Assembly: GCA_937944385.1 (NCBI GenBank)
Contig: CALDYQ010000030.1
Location: 1 to 35,395, forward strand
Direction of reading: 5' to 3'
Length of the DNA: 35,395 bases
DNA from: an uncultured Burkholderiales bacterium
Lineage (GTDB): Bacteria; Pseudomonadota; Gammaproteobacteria; Burkholderiales; Casimicrobiaceae
Of the stretch, positions 7,022 through 15,482 are shown piece after piece. The position numbers and the translations under genes are program-made. Positions within the stretch are counted from its first letter, which is position 1, and each line of letters opens with the position of its first letter. A model generated the notes under the pieces. The model had not been told where the DNA came from. It saw nothing but the letters and a program-made list of their open reading frames with translations, and searched no databases.

Positions 7022-8331
7022 GTGTTGTTTTGCTGATCGAGGATGATGCGATCGTCGGCGAGTCGCTTCAAATGCGGCTTGAACTGGAAGGCTACGCGGT
7101 GCTCTGGCGGCGAAGACTGGATGAGGCGCGCTCCGCGCTCGACTCATCGCCCGCGGCTGTAGTCAGCGACGTGCGGCTACCGGATGGGCTGGCGACCGAG
7201 TGGTTCGTCGGTCTACCTGTGGGGTTGCGCTCGAGGCCTTGGTTTTTTCTGACCGGCTACGGCAGCGTGAGTGATGCCGTCAGTGCCGTTCGCGCCGGCG
7301 CGCGAGACTATCTGACCAAGCCTTTCGATGTGGAACAACTGGTGGCGAAGATTCGCTCGGCCACCCAGCCCCCGAAGGTTCCGGAAGAGCCTGCACTGCT
7401 CGGTGTTTCTGCTGCAATTCGACAGGTCGAGCGAATGATCCGCCGCATCGCAGTGCAGCGTGTTCCGGTGCTTCTGATGGGGGAATCAGGCGTTGGCAAG
7501 GAGGTTGCGGCGCAGCTGATTCATGAGCTCGACCCGCGAGTACGCGAGGGCGATTTCGTGGCCGTCAACTGCGCGGCGATTCCGGAGACGATGCTCGAGG
7601 CCGAGTTCTTCGGCTACGAAAAAGGGGCTTTCTCGGGCGCGGTACGGAGCCATCGCGGCCACCTCGAGCGGGCTGATCGTGGAACCTTGTTTCTTGATGA
7701 AGTGGGGGAACTGCCGGCGAGCATGCAGGCTAAGCTCCTGCGCGCCCTTCAAGAAAAGTGTTTCTTCCGACTTGGGGGCGAGCGACTCGTGCGTAGTGAT
7801 TTTCGTATCGTCGCAGCGACCAACCGCGATCTCTATGCAGAGATGAATCAGGGCCGGTTTCGCGAGGATCTCTTCTACCGGCTTGCGGTCATCCGCGTAG
7901 AGATCCCGCCGCTACGCGACCGACCGGAAGACATCCGTTGGTTCACCGAAAAGTTTCTGGCGCAGATCGTGCTCGAGCGAGGCCAGCCGATCGCGATATC
8001 GGAGCCTTTTTTGCGCGAACTGATCCGCCGACCCTGGCGCGGAAACATTCGCGAGCTACGCGCTTACTTGGAGCAGGCCGTGGTGATGGCGGAAGGCGGG
8101 TTGCTCGATCTGCCTCAGGGCGAGGGCGACTGGATAGAGGCAGCAGAGACTCAGCAGACGATCGCCCCGCTCAGCCGGGTGGTCGAGGCCGTCGAGCGCG
8201 CACACATCCAGAAGGCGCTCCGGTATTGTGAGGGTAGTGTCGGTAAGACAGCTGAAGTGCTCGGCATCAGCCGAAAGACGCTCTGGGAAAAAATGAGGAA
8301 GCTGGCGGTCGCCGGCTCGGCAGGTCACTGA
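7018..8331 (+). CDS. aioR: Sigma-54-dependent response regulator of arsenite oxidation
   Basis: A 437-residue NtrC-family regulator. The receiver domain (about 1-115) has D9/D10, phospho-acceptor D51, T79 and K101. The AAA+ domain has Walker A GESGVGKE (155-162) and Walker B GTLFLDE. The sigma-54 contact loop reads GAFSGA (203-208) rather than the near-universal GAFTGA. A Fis-type helix-turn-helix (KTAEVLGISRKTLWEKMRKL) ends the protein. The start is TTG at 7018, giving MSVVLLIEDD and overlapping the aioS stop by four bases (TTGA); longer forms would read back through aioS. It is expected to activate the -24/-12 promoter at 4541-4556. Confidence 0.93.
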   Translation: MSVVLLIEDDAIVGESLQMRLELEGYAVLWRRRLDEARSALDSSPAAVVSDVRLPDGLATEWFVGLPVGLRSRPWFFLTGYGSVSDAVSAVRAGARDYLTKPFDVEQLVAKIRSATQPPKVPEEPALLGVSAAIRQVERMIRRIAVQRVPVLLMGESGVGKEVAAQLIHELDPRVREGDFVAVNCAAIPETMLEAEFFGYEKGAFSGAVRSHRGHLERADRGTLFLDEVGELPASMQAKLLRALQEKCFFRLGGERLVRSDFRIVAATNRDLYAEMNQGRFREDLFYRLAVIRVEIPPLRDRPEDIRWFTEKFLAQIVLERGQPIAISEPFLRELIRRPWRGNIRELRAYLEQAVVMAEGGLLDLPQGEGDWIEAAETQQTIAPLSRVVEAVERAHIQKALRYCEGSVGKTAEVLGISRKTLWEKMRKLAVAGSAGH

Positions 8332-8535
8332 GAGCTGCCCGCGACCCGCGCGGTGCGGGGTGTCGCAGGTGGCCGCGCCATGGGAGAGCGTTTGCGCGTT
8401 CTGCTCCCCTCCAGCCTGTGTCGGCCTGTGTCGAGTCGTACTCCGCCATTGCGGTCCGAGCAATACGCGCGGCGACGCGCACGATTCGGTATCCTCCTCT
8501 CGTCGTGACCCATCGACGGGAAGAGCAGGTGAGGC

Positions 8536-10299
8536 GTGGCACAGGCTAATGACCGAGATCATCCGGCGGGCCGCCCGGGCATGGACGCCCGCCCCTGGCT
8601 TGCCTCGTATCCCGAGGGCGTACCGGTGGACGTCGACGCGTCGCACGTGCCCAACCTCGCGGATCTGGTCGAAGGCGCGATGAGGCAGTTCGGCCAGCGA
8701 ATCGCATTTCACTGCACCTTCAAGGACATGTCCTACGCCGAGCTCGACCGGCTCTCGGCAGCATTCGCGGCGCACCTCTACAAGCACGGCTTCCGGCGCG
8801 GCGATCGCTTCGCGCTCATGATGCCGAACATGCTGCAGTACCCCATTGCGCTGCTCGGCTGCCTCCGGCTAGGCGTAACCGTGGTCAACTGCAACCCGCT
8901 CTACACGGCGCGTGAGCTCGAGCATCAGCTGAAGGACTCGGGCGCAAGGGGGATCTGCGTCTTCGAGAACGCGGCGAGCGTCCTCGCAGAGGTGATCGAA
9001 CAGACCGATGTGCGGCATGTGGTGGTCACCGGCATCGGGGACCGTCTCTCATGGTGGCGCGGGCCAGGCTTCAATTTTCTGGTGCGGCACGTAGTGAAGC
9101 TCGTACCCGAATTCGCCTTCAAGGCGGCGATCCGCTTCAACGCAGCGCTGGCCGACGGCGCGGGTGGACGGTTCGAGCGCGAAGCGCTCGGCCACGATGA
9201 CATCGCGTTCCTCCAGTACACCGGCGGCACGACCGGTGTCTCCAAAGGGGCAATCCTCACCCACGGCAACATCATCGCGAACGTACTCCAGTGCCGGGCC
9301 TGGTTGACCGCGAACGAGCGTGAATCGGACGTGAAAGTCGATCAGGAGTGCGTGATTGCGGCGCTCCCGCTTTATCACATCTTCGCGCTCACCGCCTGCA
9401 CCTTCGTCTACTTCACCTTGGGCGCTCAGATCGTGCTGGTGACCAATCCGCGCGACATCCCGGCCTTCGTGCGCACGCTCTCCCGTCATCGCTTCACGGT
9501 GTTGCCTGGCGTCAATACGCTGTTCGTCGCGCTCATGAACCACGAGGATTTCGCAAGTCTCGACTTCTCCACGTTGCGCTACGGGCTCGGCGGCGGCACG
9601 GCCGTGCAGAAAGCGACCGCCGATGACTGGCAGCGCATCACGGGCAAGCCGCTGCTCGAGGCCTACGGGCTGACCGAGACCTCGCCCGGTGCGACGATCA
9701 ACCCGATCGGCGCCGGGGGCTGGAACGGCTCGATCGGGCTGCCGATCCCCGGCACCGAGATCCGGCTGCGCCGTGACGACGGCCAGTGGGTCCCCTTCGA
9801 TGATCATGAGACGACGGGCGAAATCTGCATCCGTGGACCGCAGGTGATGCGGGGGTACTGGGGGCGACCGGAGGAGACGGCCAAGGTGCTCGACGCCGAA
9901 GGGTGGCTCGCCACGGGGGACGTGGGCCGGATGGATGCGCGTGGCTACTTCTACATCGTCGATCGGAAGAAGGACATGATCCTCGTCTCGGGCTTCAACG
10001 TCTACCCGAACGAGATCGAACAGGTGGTCATGACACATCCCGGCGTTCTGGAGTGCGCCGTGATCGGCGTGCCCGACGAGAAGTCGGGCGAAGCGGTCAA
10101 GGTGTTCATCGTGCGCAAGGATCCGGCGCTCACGGCGGCGCAGGTCATGGCCCACTGCCGCAAGCAGCTCACCGGCTACAAGCTCCCCAGGCACATCGAG
10201 TTTCGCAACGAGCTGCCCACGACGAACGTGGGCAAGATCCTGCGCCGCGAACTCCGGGACGAGGAGATGAAACGGCTCGCGCTCGCGAGGGCGGCGTGA
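8536..10299 (+). CDS. fadD: Long-chain-fatty-acid--CoA ligase
   Basis: A 587-residue member of the AMP-forming acyl-CoA synthetase family that activates long-chain fatty acids to acyl-CoA for beta-oxidation. Motifs are the P-loop YTGGTTGVSKGA, YGLTETSP, ATGDVGRMD, and DRKKDMILVSGFNVYPNEIE with the C-terminal GKILRRELRDE catalytic lysine region. All are close to E. coli FadD. The GTG at 8536 has an AGGTGAGG site upstream; an ATG at 8581 gives MDARPWLASYP, which matches the FadD N-terminus better but has no clear ribosome binding site. It stands between aioR and rpsB, with no obvious link to either. Confidence 0.95.
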   Translation: MAQANDRDHPAGRPGMDARPWLASYPEGVPVDVDASHVPNLADLVEGAMRQFGQRIAFHCTFKDMSYAELDRLSAAFAAHLYKHGFRRGDRFALMMPNMLQYPIALLGCLRLGVTVVNCNPLYTARELEHQLKDSGARGICVFENAASVLAEVIEQTDVRHVVVTGIGDRLSWWRGPGFNFLVRHVVKLVPEFAFKAAIRFNAALADGAGGRFEREALGHDDIAFLQYTGGTTGVSKGAILTHGNIIANVLQCRAWLTANERESDVKVDQECVIAALPLYHIFALTACTFVYFTLGAQIVLVTNPRDIPAFVRTLSRHRFTVLPGVNTLFVALMNHEDFASLDFSTLRYGLGGGTAVQKATADDWQRITGKPLLEAYGLTETSPGATINPIGAGGWNGSIGLPIPGTEIRLRRDDGQWVPFDDHETTGEICIRGPQVMRGYWGRPEETAKVLDAEGWLATGDVGRMDARGYFYIVDRKKDMILVSGFNVYPNEIEQVVMTHPGVLECAVIGVPDEKSGEAVKVFIVRKDPALTAAQVMAHCRKQLTGYKLPRHIEFRNELPTTNVGKILRRELRDEEMKRLALARAA

Positions 10300-10372
10300 A
10301 CGAGGGCATTGACCCGAGCGACGGGCCTCCTCCTTGGTGGCGCGCCGCCGGGCGCACCGGGGGCCGTCGGGC

Positions 10373-10378
10373 TATAAT
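10373..10378 (+). promoter_or_regulatory. Perfect TATAAT -10 element before rpsB
   Basis: TATAAT, 175 bp before the rpsB ATG, predicts a start near 10385. I see no convincing -35 hexamer 16-18 bp upstream in the GC-rich flank. Confidence 0.6.
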
Positions 10379-10384
10379 CGTGGG

Positions 10385-10552
10385 CTGTCCTGGTTCGGCG
10401 TCGTGTTCTGATCATCGCGCATCCCGTGTGGTCTGCATCGCCGACAGGAAAATCCACACACCCGCATGAACTGATGGGTGCTGCCTAGGCGGCGTGTCGC
10501 GTCGTCGGGCGGTTCCTCGCGGGTGGCGGTACAACCCCTCAGGAGAAAACTC
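10385..10552 (+). promoter_or_regulatory. rpsB mRNA leader, possible S2 autoregulatory region
   Basis: About 168 nt of non-coding leader lies between the predicted start site and rpsB. It has a CACCC/GGGTG hairpin (10459-10480), the palindrome GCCTAGGC (10483-10490) and an AGGAG ribosome binding site at 10541-10545. In enterobacteria the rpsB leader is bound by S2 to repress rpsB-tsf. Whether this leader does the same is inference; I could not match it to the known motif by eye. Confidence 0.4.
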
Positions 10553-11308
10553 ATGTCCTCGACCATGCGCCAGATGCTGGAGGCTGGCGTTCATTTCGGC
10601 CACCAGACCCGTTTCTGGAACCCGAAGATGGCACCCTACATCTTCGGAGCCCGCAACAAGATCCACATCATCAATCTCGAGAAGACCCTCGAGAAGTACA
10701 ACGAGGCGCTCGGCTACGCCCGCCGGATGGCCGCCAATCGGGGCACCATCCTCTTCGTCGCCACCAAGCGCCAGGCCCGCGAGATCATCGCCGAGGAAGC
10801 CCGGCGCTGCGGCATGCCCTACGTCGATCACCGCTGGCTCGGCGGCATGCTCACCAACTTCAAGACCGTCAAGGGCTCGATCAAGCGCTTGAAGGAGCTC
10901 GAGGCCATGTCGACCGATGGCACCTTCGAGCGCATGGCCAAGCGAGAGGCGCTCACGCTGCGCCGCGAGTACGACAAGCTGATGACGTCGCTCGGTGGCA
11001 TCAAGGACATGTCCTCGTTGCCGGACGCGATGTTCATCATCGACGTGGGCTTCCAGAAGATTGCCGTGCAGGAAGCCAACGTGCTCGGCATTCCGGTGAT
11101 CGGCGTCGTGGACACGAACCACAGCCCGGATGGCGTCGATTACGTCATCCCCGGCAATGACGACTCGGCCAAGGCCATTCGTCTCTACGCGCGCGGCATT
11201 GCCGATGCGATCCTCGAGGGCAAGGCGCAGGCGGTGACCGAGATCACCCGCGAGCAGACCGAGGAAGTCGTGGAGATCGATCCGGCCGATCTCGAAGCCA
11301 AGCAATAA
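10553..11308 (+). CDS. rpsB: 30S ribosomal protein S2
   Basis: A 251-residue S2 protein of the small ribosomal subunit, full family length. It starts [20 protein letters not shown], the conserved S2 N-terminus, with AGGAG 7 bp before the [15 protein letters not shown] and [19 protein letters not shown] are also S2 signatures. It is followed 32 bp later by tsf, as in nearly all bacteria. A longer reading from 10478 would run through the leader and is not supported. Confidence 0.98.
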   Translation: MSSTMRQMLEAGVHFGHQTRFWNPKMAPYIFGARNKIHIINLEKTLEKYNEALGYARRMAANRGTILFVATKRQAREIIAEEARRCGMPYVDHRWLGGMLTNFKTVKGSIKRLKELEAMSTDGTFERMAKREALTLRREYDKLMTSLGGIKDMSSLPDAMFIIDVGFQKIAVQEANVLGIPVIGVVDTNHSPDGVDYVIPGNDDSAKAIRLYARGIADAILEGKAQAVTEITREQTEEVVEIDPADLEAKQ

Positions 11309-11340
11309 CCCAGAAACATCGCAAAGCGAGAATCCGCAAG

Positions 11341-12228
11341 ATGGCAGAAATCACAGCAGCCTTGGTCAAGGAACTGCGCGAGCTCACGGGCTTGGGCATG
11401 ATGGAGTGCAAGAAGGCACTCGCCGAGTCCGACGGCGACCTCAAGAAGGCCGAAGAACTGCTTCGCATCAAGTCGGGTGCCAAGGCGAGCAAGGCGGCTT
11501 CGCGCCAGGCCGCTGAAGGTACGATCGGTGTTTACGTGACCGACGATGCCTTGGTTGGCGCCATGGTCGAGTTCAACTGCGAAACCGACTTCGCGGCCAA
11601 GAACCCGGAGGTGCAGGGCATGGCGCTCGCACTCGCGCGCATCGCGGCGGACGGCAACCCGGGGGACTTGGCAGCACTCATGGCACTGCCCATGGACGGC
11701 GAAACCGCCGAGGCGCGCCGTGCAGCGCTGGTCCAGAAAATCGGTGAAAACATGAGCGCCCGCCGCTTCGTGCGCATGGCTGGCCACAAGGTGGCGAGCT
11801 ACGTGCATGGTGGCGGCCGGATTGGCGTGCTCGTCGCCTACGAAGGCAGCGCGGAGGCGGCACGTGACGTCGCGATGCACCTGGCGGCCTCGGTCGCGGC
11901 CACCCGTGCCGTGTGCGTGTCGAAGGATCAGGTGCCCGCCGAACTGATCGAGAACGAGCGCAAGATCTTCACGGCCCAGGCCGCGGAATCCGGCAAGCCG
12001 GCCGACATCGTGGCCAAGATGGTCGAGGGACGCATCAACAAGTTCCTCGCCGAGGTCACGCTGCTCGGGCAGCCCTTCGTCAAGGATCCCGATCAGACGG
12101 TCGAGAAGTTTCTCAAGGGTGCTGGCACGACCGTGCACGCCTTCCAACTCTTCGTCGTCGGCGAAGGCATCGAGAAGAAGGCGGTGGACTACGCGGCCGA
12201 AGTGGCTGCGGCCGCCAAGGGGCTCTGA
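11341..12228 (+). CDS. tsf: Elongation factor Ts
   Basis: A 295-residue nucleotide exchange factor that releases GDP from EF-Tu. It begins [20 protein letters not shown], followed by [10 protein letters not shown], the UBA-like N-terminal domain. [16 protein letters not shown] is the core domain signature and [20 protein letters not shown] the C-terminal one. It is co-transcribed with rpsB and followed by a terminator. Confidence 0.98.
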   Translation: MAEITAALVKELRELTGLGMMECKKALAESDGDLKKAEELLRIKSGAKASKAASRQAAEGTIGVYVTDDALVGAMVEFNCETDFAAKNPEVQGMALALARIAADGNPGDLAALMALPMDGETAEARRAALVQKIGENMSARRFVRMAGHKVASYVHGGGRIGVLVAYEGSAEAARDVAMHLAASVAATRAVCVSKDQVPAELIENERKIFTAQAAESGKPADIVAKMVEGRINKFLAEVTLLGQPFVKDPDQTVEKFLKGAGTTVHAFQLFVVGEGIEKKAVDYAAEVAAAAKGL

Positions 12229-12246
12229 CCCGGGTAGGAGTGCTCA

Positions 12247-12263
12247 CCCCGCGCGTTGCGGGG
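12247..12263 (+). other. Hairpin after tsf
   Basis: CCCCGC (12247-12252) pairs with GCGGGG (12258-12263) around a five-base loop. It lies 18 bp after the tsf stop and before the stronger terminator at 12287. It has no T run and may be an RNA 3'-end stabiliser. Confidence 0.4.
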
Positions 12264-12286
12264 CAGTCACCGTTGCGGCACCGCAC

Positions 12287-12311
12287 ACGGCCTCCCTCGG
12301 GAGGCCGTTTT
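12287..12311 (+). terminator. Terminator of the rpsB-tsf unit
   Basis: ACGGCCTCC (12287-12295) pairs with GGAGGCCGT (12300-12308) and is followed by TTT. It separates rpsB-tsf from the pyrH run. Confidence 0.85.
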
Positions 12312-12362
12312 CATTGGTGAGTCGCCGCCCCGAAGCCCATTCGCGCAACACCGGCGGACGGC

Positions 12363-12368
12363 TAAAAT
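12363..12368 (+). promoter_or_regulatory. Candidate -10 element of pyrH
   Basis: TAAAAT lies only 8 bp before the pyrH ATG. If used, transcription would begin near 12375, giving an mRNA with almost no leader. No clear -35 is visible. Confidence 0.4.
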
Positions 12369-12376
12369 TCAAGGTT

Positions 12377-13150
12377 ATGCCTAAAGCGTCCACCGTTCCG
12401 TCGGTTGCCTCCGCCCCCGCTGCTGTTCCTTCGGCCGGATGTCCCGTCTACAAGCGCATCCTGCTCAAGCTCTCCGGCGAGGCGCTGATGGGTGAGGACG
12501 CCTACGGCATCAATCCGGGCGTCATCGATCGTATCGTTGCCGAGATCAAGGAGGTGCACGCACTGGGCGTGGAGATCGGTATCGTCATCGGCGGCGGCAA
12601 TATCTTCCGCGGCATCGCGCCGAGCGCGGTGGGCATGGACCGTGCGACCGCGGACTACATGGGCATGCTCGCAACCATCATGAACGCGCTCGCGCTGGGT
12701 GACGCCTTGCGTCGTGCTGGCGTGGAGGCTCGTGTGCAGTCGGCCCTGCGCGTCGATGCCGTTGCCGAGCCCTATATCCGCGGCCGGGCGCTCCGTCACC
12801 TCGAGGAAGGCAAGGTCGTCGTCTTTGCTGCAGGCACGGGTAATCCGTTCTTCACCACGGACACCGGGGCGGCGCTTCGCGGACGCGAGATCAATGCGGA
12901 TCTCGTGTTGAAGGCGACCAAGGTCGATGGCGTGTACACGGCCGACCCGTTGAAGGAGCCGACCGCCACGCGCTTCTCCACGCTGACCTTCGACGAAGCC
13001 ATCGTGCGCAACCTCAAGGTGATGGACGCGACTGCGCTTGCACTGTGCCGCGATCAGCAGCTGCGCTTGAACGTGTTCTCGATCTTCAAGCCGGGCGCGT
13101 TGAGGCGCGTGGTCTGCGGCGAGGACGAGGGCACCACCGTCACCTGCTGA
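12377..13150 (+). CDS. pyrH: Uridylate kinase (UMP kinase)
   Basis: A 257-residue UMP kinase that makes UDP from UMP and ATP in pyrimidine synthesis. It has [23 protein letters not shown], and a C-terminal [19 protein letters not shown]. The ATG at 12377 gives an N-terminal extension of about 22 Ala/Pro/Ser-rich residues before [11 protein letters not shown], where most relatives start. There is no closer in-frame start codon, so the extension is probably real. The ribosome binding site is poor (AAGG directly before the ATG). It is the first gene of the long run to rnhB. Confidence 0.95.
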   Translation: MPKASTVPSVASAPAAVPSAGCPVYKRILLKLSGEALMGEDAYGINPGVIDRIVAEIKEVHALGVEIGIVIGGGNIFRGIAPSAVGMDRATADYMGMLATIMNALALGDALRRAGVEARVQSALRVDAVAEPYIRGRALRHLEEGKVVVFAAGTGNPFFTTDTGAALRGREINADLVLKATKVDGVYTADPLKEPTATRFSTLTFDEAIVRNLKVMDATALALCRDQQLRLNVFSIFKPGALRRVVCGEDEGTTVTC

Positions 13151-13168
13151 AACAGGAACCAGAACACC

Positions 13169-13726
13169 ATGATTGCCGAAACCAAGAAGACCGCCGAGCA
13201 GAAAATGCAGAAGGCGATCGAAGCGCTCAAGCACAATTTCTCGCGCGTGCGGACCGGACGCGCCCACGCTGGCATGCTCGACGGCGTGATGGTCGAGTAC
13301 TACGGGACGATGACGCCGATCAACGGCGTGGCCAGTATCACGCTGCTCGATGCGCGGACGATCGGCGTGCAGCCCTTCGAGAAGAAGATGATCCAGACCA
13401 TCGAGAAAGCCATCCGCGAGGCGGACCTCGGTCTCAACCCGTCGGTCAACTCGGACATCATTCGCGTGCCCTTGCCGATGATGAGTGAAGAACGTCGTCG
13501 GGAACTGGTCAAGGTCGTGAAGGGCGAGGCCGAGGATGCACGTGTTGCCGTCCGCAATGCGCGGCGCGACGCCAACGGTGCGCTCAAGGATGCCCTGAAG
13601 GCCAAGACCGTGTCCGAGGACGAAGAGCGGCGCGGTCAGGAGGAGATCCAGAAGATGACCGACCGCTACATCGGTGAGATCGACAAGCTTTTTGCGGCGA
13701 AGGAGGCCGAGTTGATGGCGGTCTGA
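13169..13726 (+). CDS. frr: Ribosome recycling factor
   Basis: A 185-residue factor that, with EF-G, splits post-termination ribosomes. The three-helix bundle is evident: the N-terminal [20 protein letters not shown] with [12 protein letters not shown], then [27 protein letters not shown]. It lies 18 bp after pyrH, with AGGAA before the ATG. Confidence 0.98.
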   Translation: MIAETKKTAEQKMQKAIEALKHNFSRVRTGRAHAGMLDGVMVEYYGTMTPINGVASITLLDARTIGVQPFEKKMIQTIEKAIREADLGLNPSVNSDIIRVPLPMMSEERRRELVKVVKGEAEDARVAVRNARRDANGALKDALKAKTVSEDEERRGQEEIQKMTDRYIGEIDKLFAAKEAELMAV

Positions 13727-13909
13727 GAGCGTGGGAAACACTCTGCTCCGCTTGCCAGTACGTTGTTGCTTGCTTGCTCGAGGCTTCGCCTACCCAAGCG
13801 GTATGTCTCGCCTCTCGCTCGCACGCGCCTCGTCCTTGTGGCGCTCGCAACGCGCCTTTCGCGCGCTCTGAGCGCCCACTCAAGATCACGCTCGGACCAT
13901 ACAAGCGCC

Positions 13910-14620
13910 ATGCCGCCCGCCCCGAAAGTGCCACTCCACATTGCCGTGGTGATGGATGGCAATGGCCGCTGGGCCCAGCGGCGCATGCTGCCGCGAGTGG
14001 CCGGTCATCGTCAGGGCGTCGAATCGGTTCGCTCGATCATCCGGGTGGTCGGCGAGCGGGGCATCCGGCATCTGACGCTGTTCGCCTTCAGCAGCGAGAA
14101 CTGGCAGCGTCCGGCGGATGAAGTCGGCTTCCTCATGGAACTGTTCCTTCGCGCGCTGCGCGAGGAGATGGATCGCCTGCATGACAGCGGCGTGCGTTTC
14201 TCGGCCATCGGCGATCTCTCGCGCCTCGCCCCGGAGACCCAGCAGTTGATCGAGGAGGCACAAGCGCGGACGGCAGCCAACGATCGCCTGTGGCTCAACG
14301 TCGCGGTCAATTACGGCGGCCGCTGGGACATCGCGCAGGCGGTCGCGCGCGCCGTGGCCGCGGGGCGTTCGCATGCCTTCCCCGACTACCTTGCGCTCGC
14401 GGGACAGCCTGATCCGGACCTGTTCATCCGTACCGGGGGTGAACGTCGGGTCAGCAACTTTCTGCTCTGGCAGATGGCGTACACCGAGCTCTACTTCACG
14501 GACGTCCTCTGGCCCGAATTCGGCGCCGAGGACCTCGAGCAGGCACTCGCGTGGTACGCGGGCCGAGAGCGGCGGTTCGGCATGACCGGCGAGCAGGTGC
14601 GAGAGGTCGCCGGTGGTTGA
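13910..14620 (+). CDS. uppS: Undecaprenyl diphosphate synthase (cis-prenyltransferase)
   Basis: A 236-residue enzyme that adds isopentenyl units to farnesyl-PP to make the C55 lipid carrier for cell wall synthesis. It has VVMDGNGRWAQRR with the catalytic Asp, FAFSSENWQRP, and RTGGERRVSNFLLWQMAYTE near the C-terminus. I chose the ATG at 13910, which matches the family start. The 183 bp between frr and this gene hold no recognised gene, hairpin or clear promoter. Its stop overlaps the cdsA start by 8 bp. Confidence 0.97.
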   Translation: MPPAPKVPLHIAVVMDGNGRWAQRRMLPRVAGHRQGVESVRSIIRVVGERGIRHLTLFAFSSENWQRPADEVGFLMELFLRALREEMDRLHDSGVRFSAIGDLSRLAPETQQLIEEAQARTAANDRLWLNVAVNYGGRWDIAQAVARAVAAGRSHAFPDYLALAGQPDPDLFIRTGGERRVSNFLLWQMAYTELYFTDVLWPEFGAEDLEQALAWYAGRERRFGMTGEQVREVAGG

Positions 14621-15482
14621 CGCCTCGCGCCCGCCATCCGACCTGCGGGTGCGGGTGGTCACCGCAGTGCTGCTCGCAGCCGTGGTGCTGGGTACGTTGG
14701 CCGTGGGTGGGACGTGGGGCTGGGCTTTCCTCGTCTTCGTGTTTGCGTCGGTGGCTGTCTGGGAAGGCTCTCGGCTCGTGGGGCGGGGTGCTCGCGCAGG
14801 CGAGCGCGCTGCTGATCCTTTGGCACTCGGTCTTGGGCTCGTGGCCGTGGCCATCGCGCTCGTGTTGACTGCACGGCTCGATCCGGCTGCGGGCAGCGAG
14901 GTGATCGTCTTGTGGCTTCTACTCGCCGTGGTCTACTGGGTGGTCCCCGTGCCGATCGGATTAGCCAGGACCCGCCTTGCCACCGCCACACCGATGGGCG
15001 CGCTGGCGATCGCAGTGGTGGTCGGGGCGACGGTGCTTTCGGTCGTACTTCTGCACCGGAAGGGGGTGGCCTGGCTCGTCGCGGCCCTGGTCATCGCGGT
15101 CGTCGCCGATGTCGCAGGTTATTTCGTCGGCCGACGTTGGGGCCGGGTCAAGCTGGCGCCCCAAGTAAGCCCGAAGAAGACCCGCGAAGGGGCTATCGGC
15201 GGGCTGCTCGCGGCATCGGCATGGGTTGCAGTCTCGGCGTGGCTCGCGGGACTGCTTGGGAGTGCCGGCGCATGGCTGCTGGCCCTGGTGGCCGGCGCTT
15301 TGCTCGGCGTGCTCTCCATCCTTGGGGATTTGTGGGAATCGCAGCTCAAGCGGCAGGCGGGCGTGAAAGATTCCTCGAATCTTCTGCCCGGACACGGCGG
15401 CGTGCTCGACCGGATCGACGCTCAACTCGCCGTCCTGCCCGGCGTCACGCTGGCGCTGATGCTTCTGGGGCAGTTGCCATGA
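14613..15482 (+). CDS. cdsA: Phosphatidate cytidylyltransferase
   Basis: A 289-residue integral membrane enzyme making CDP-diacylglycerol from phosphatidate and CTP. It has several hydrophobic segments and the C-terminal family signature SQLKRQAGVKDSSNLLPGHG followed by GVLDRID. It starts at GTG within the end of uppS and its stop overlaps dxr by four bases (ATGA). Confidence 0.96.
   Translation: MVDASRPPSDLRVRVVTAVLLAAVVLGTLAVGGTWGWAFLVFVFASVAVWEGSRLVGRGARAGERAADPLALGLGLVAVAIALVLTARLDPAAGSEVIVLWLLLAVVYWVVPVPIGLARTRLATATPMGALAIAVVVGATVLSVVLLHRKGVAWLVAALVIAVVADVAGYFVGRRWGRVKLAPQVSPKKTREGAIGGLLAASAWVAVSAWLAGLLGSAGAWLLALVAGALLGVLSILGDLWESQLKRQAGVKDSSNLLPGHGGVLDRIDAQLAVLPGVTLALMLLGQLP

Noticed and set aside
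8332-8535. A terminator after aioR
   Set aside because: The GCGACCCGC / GCGGGGTGTCGC hairpin near 8341-8367 is imperfect and has no T run.
10478-10552. N-terminal extension of rpsB from an upstream ATG
   Set aside because: The S2 N-terminus and an AGGAG site place the start at 10553; upstream codons are leader.
12362-13741. A 459-codon open frame on the minus strand
   Set aside because: Antisense to pyrH and frr; composition typical of a shadow frame.
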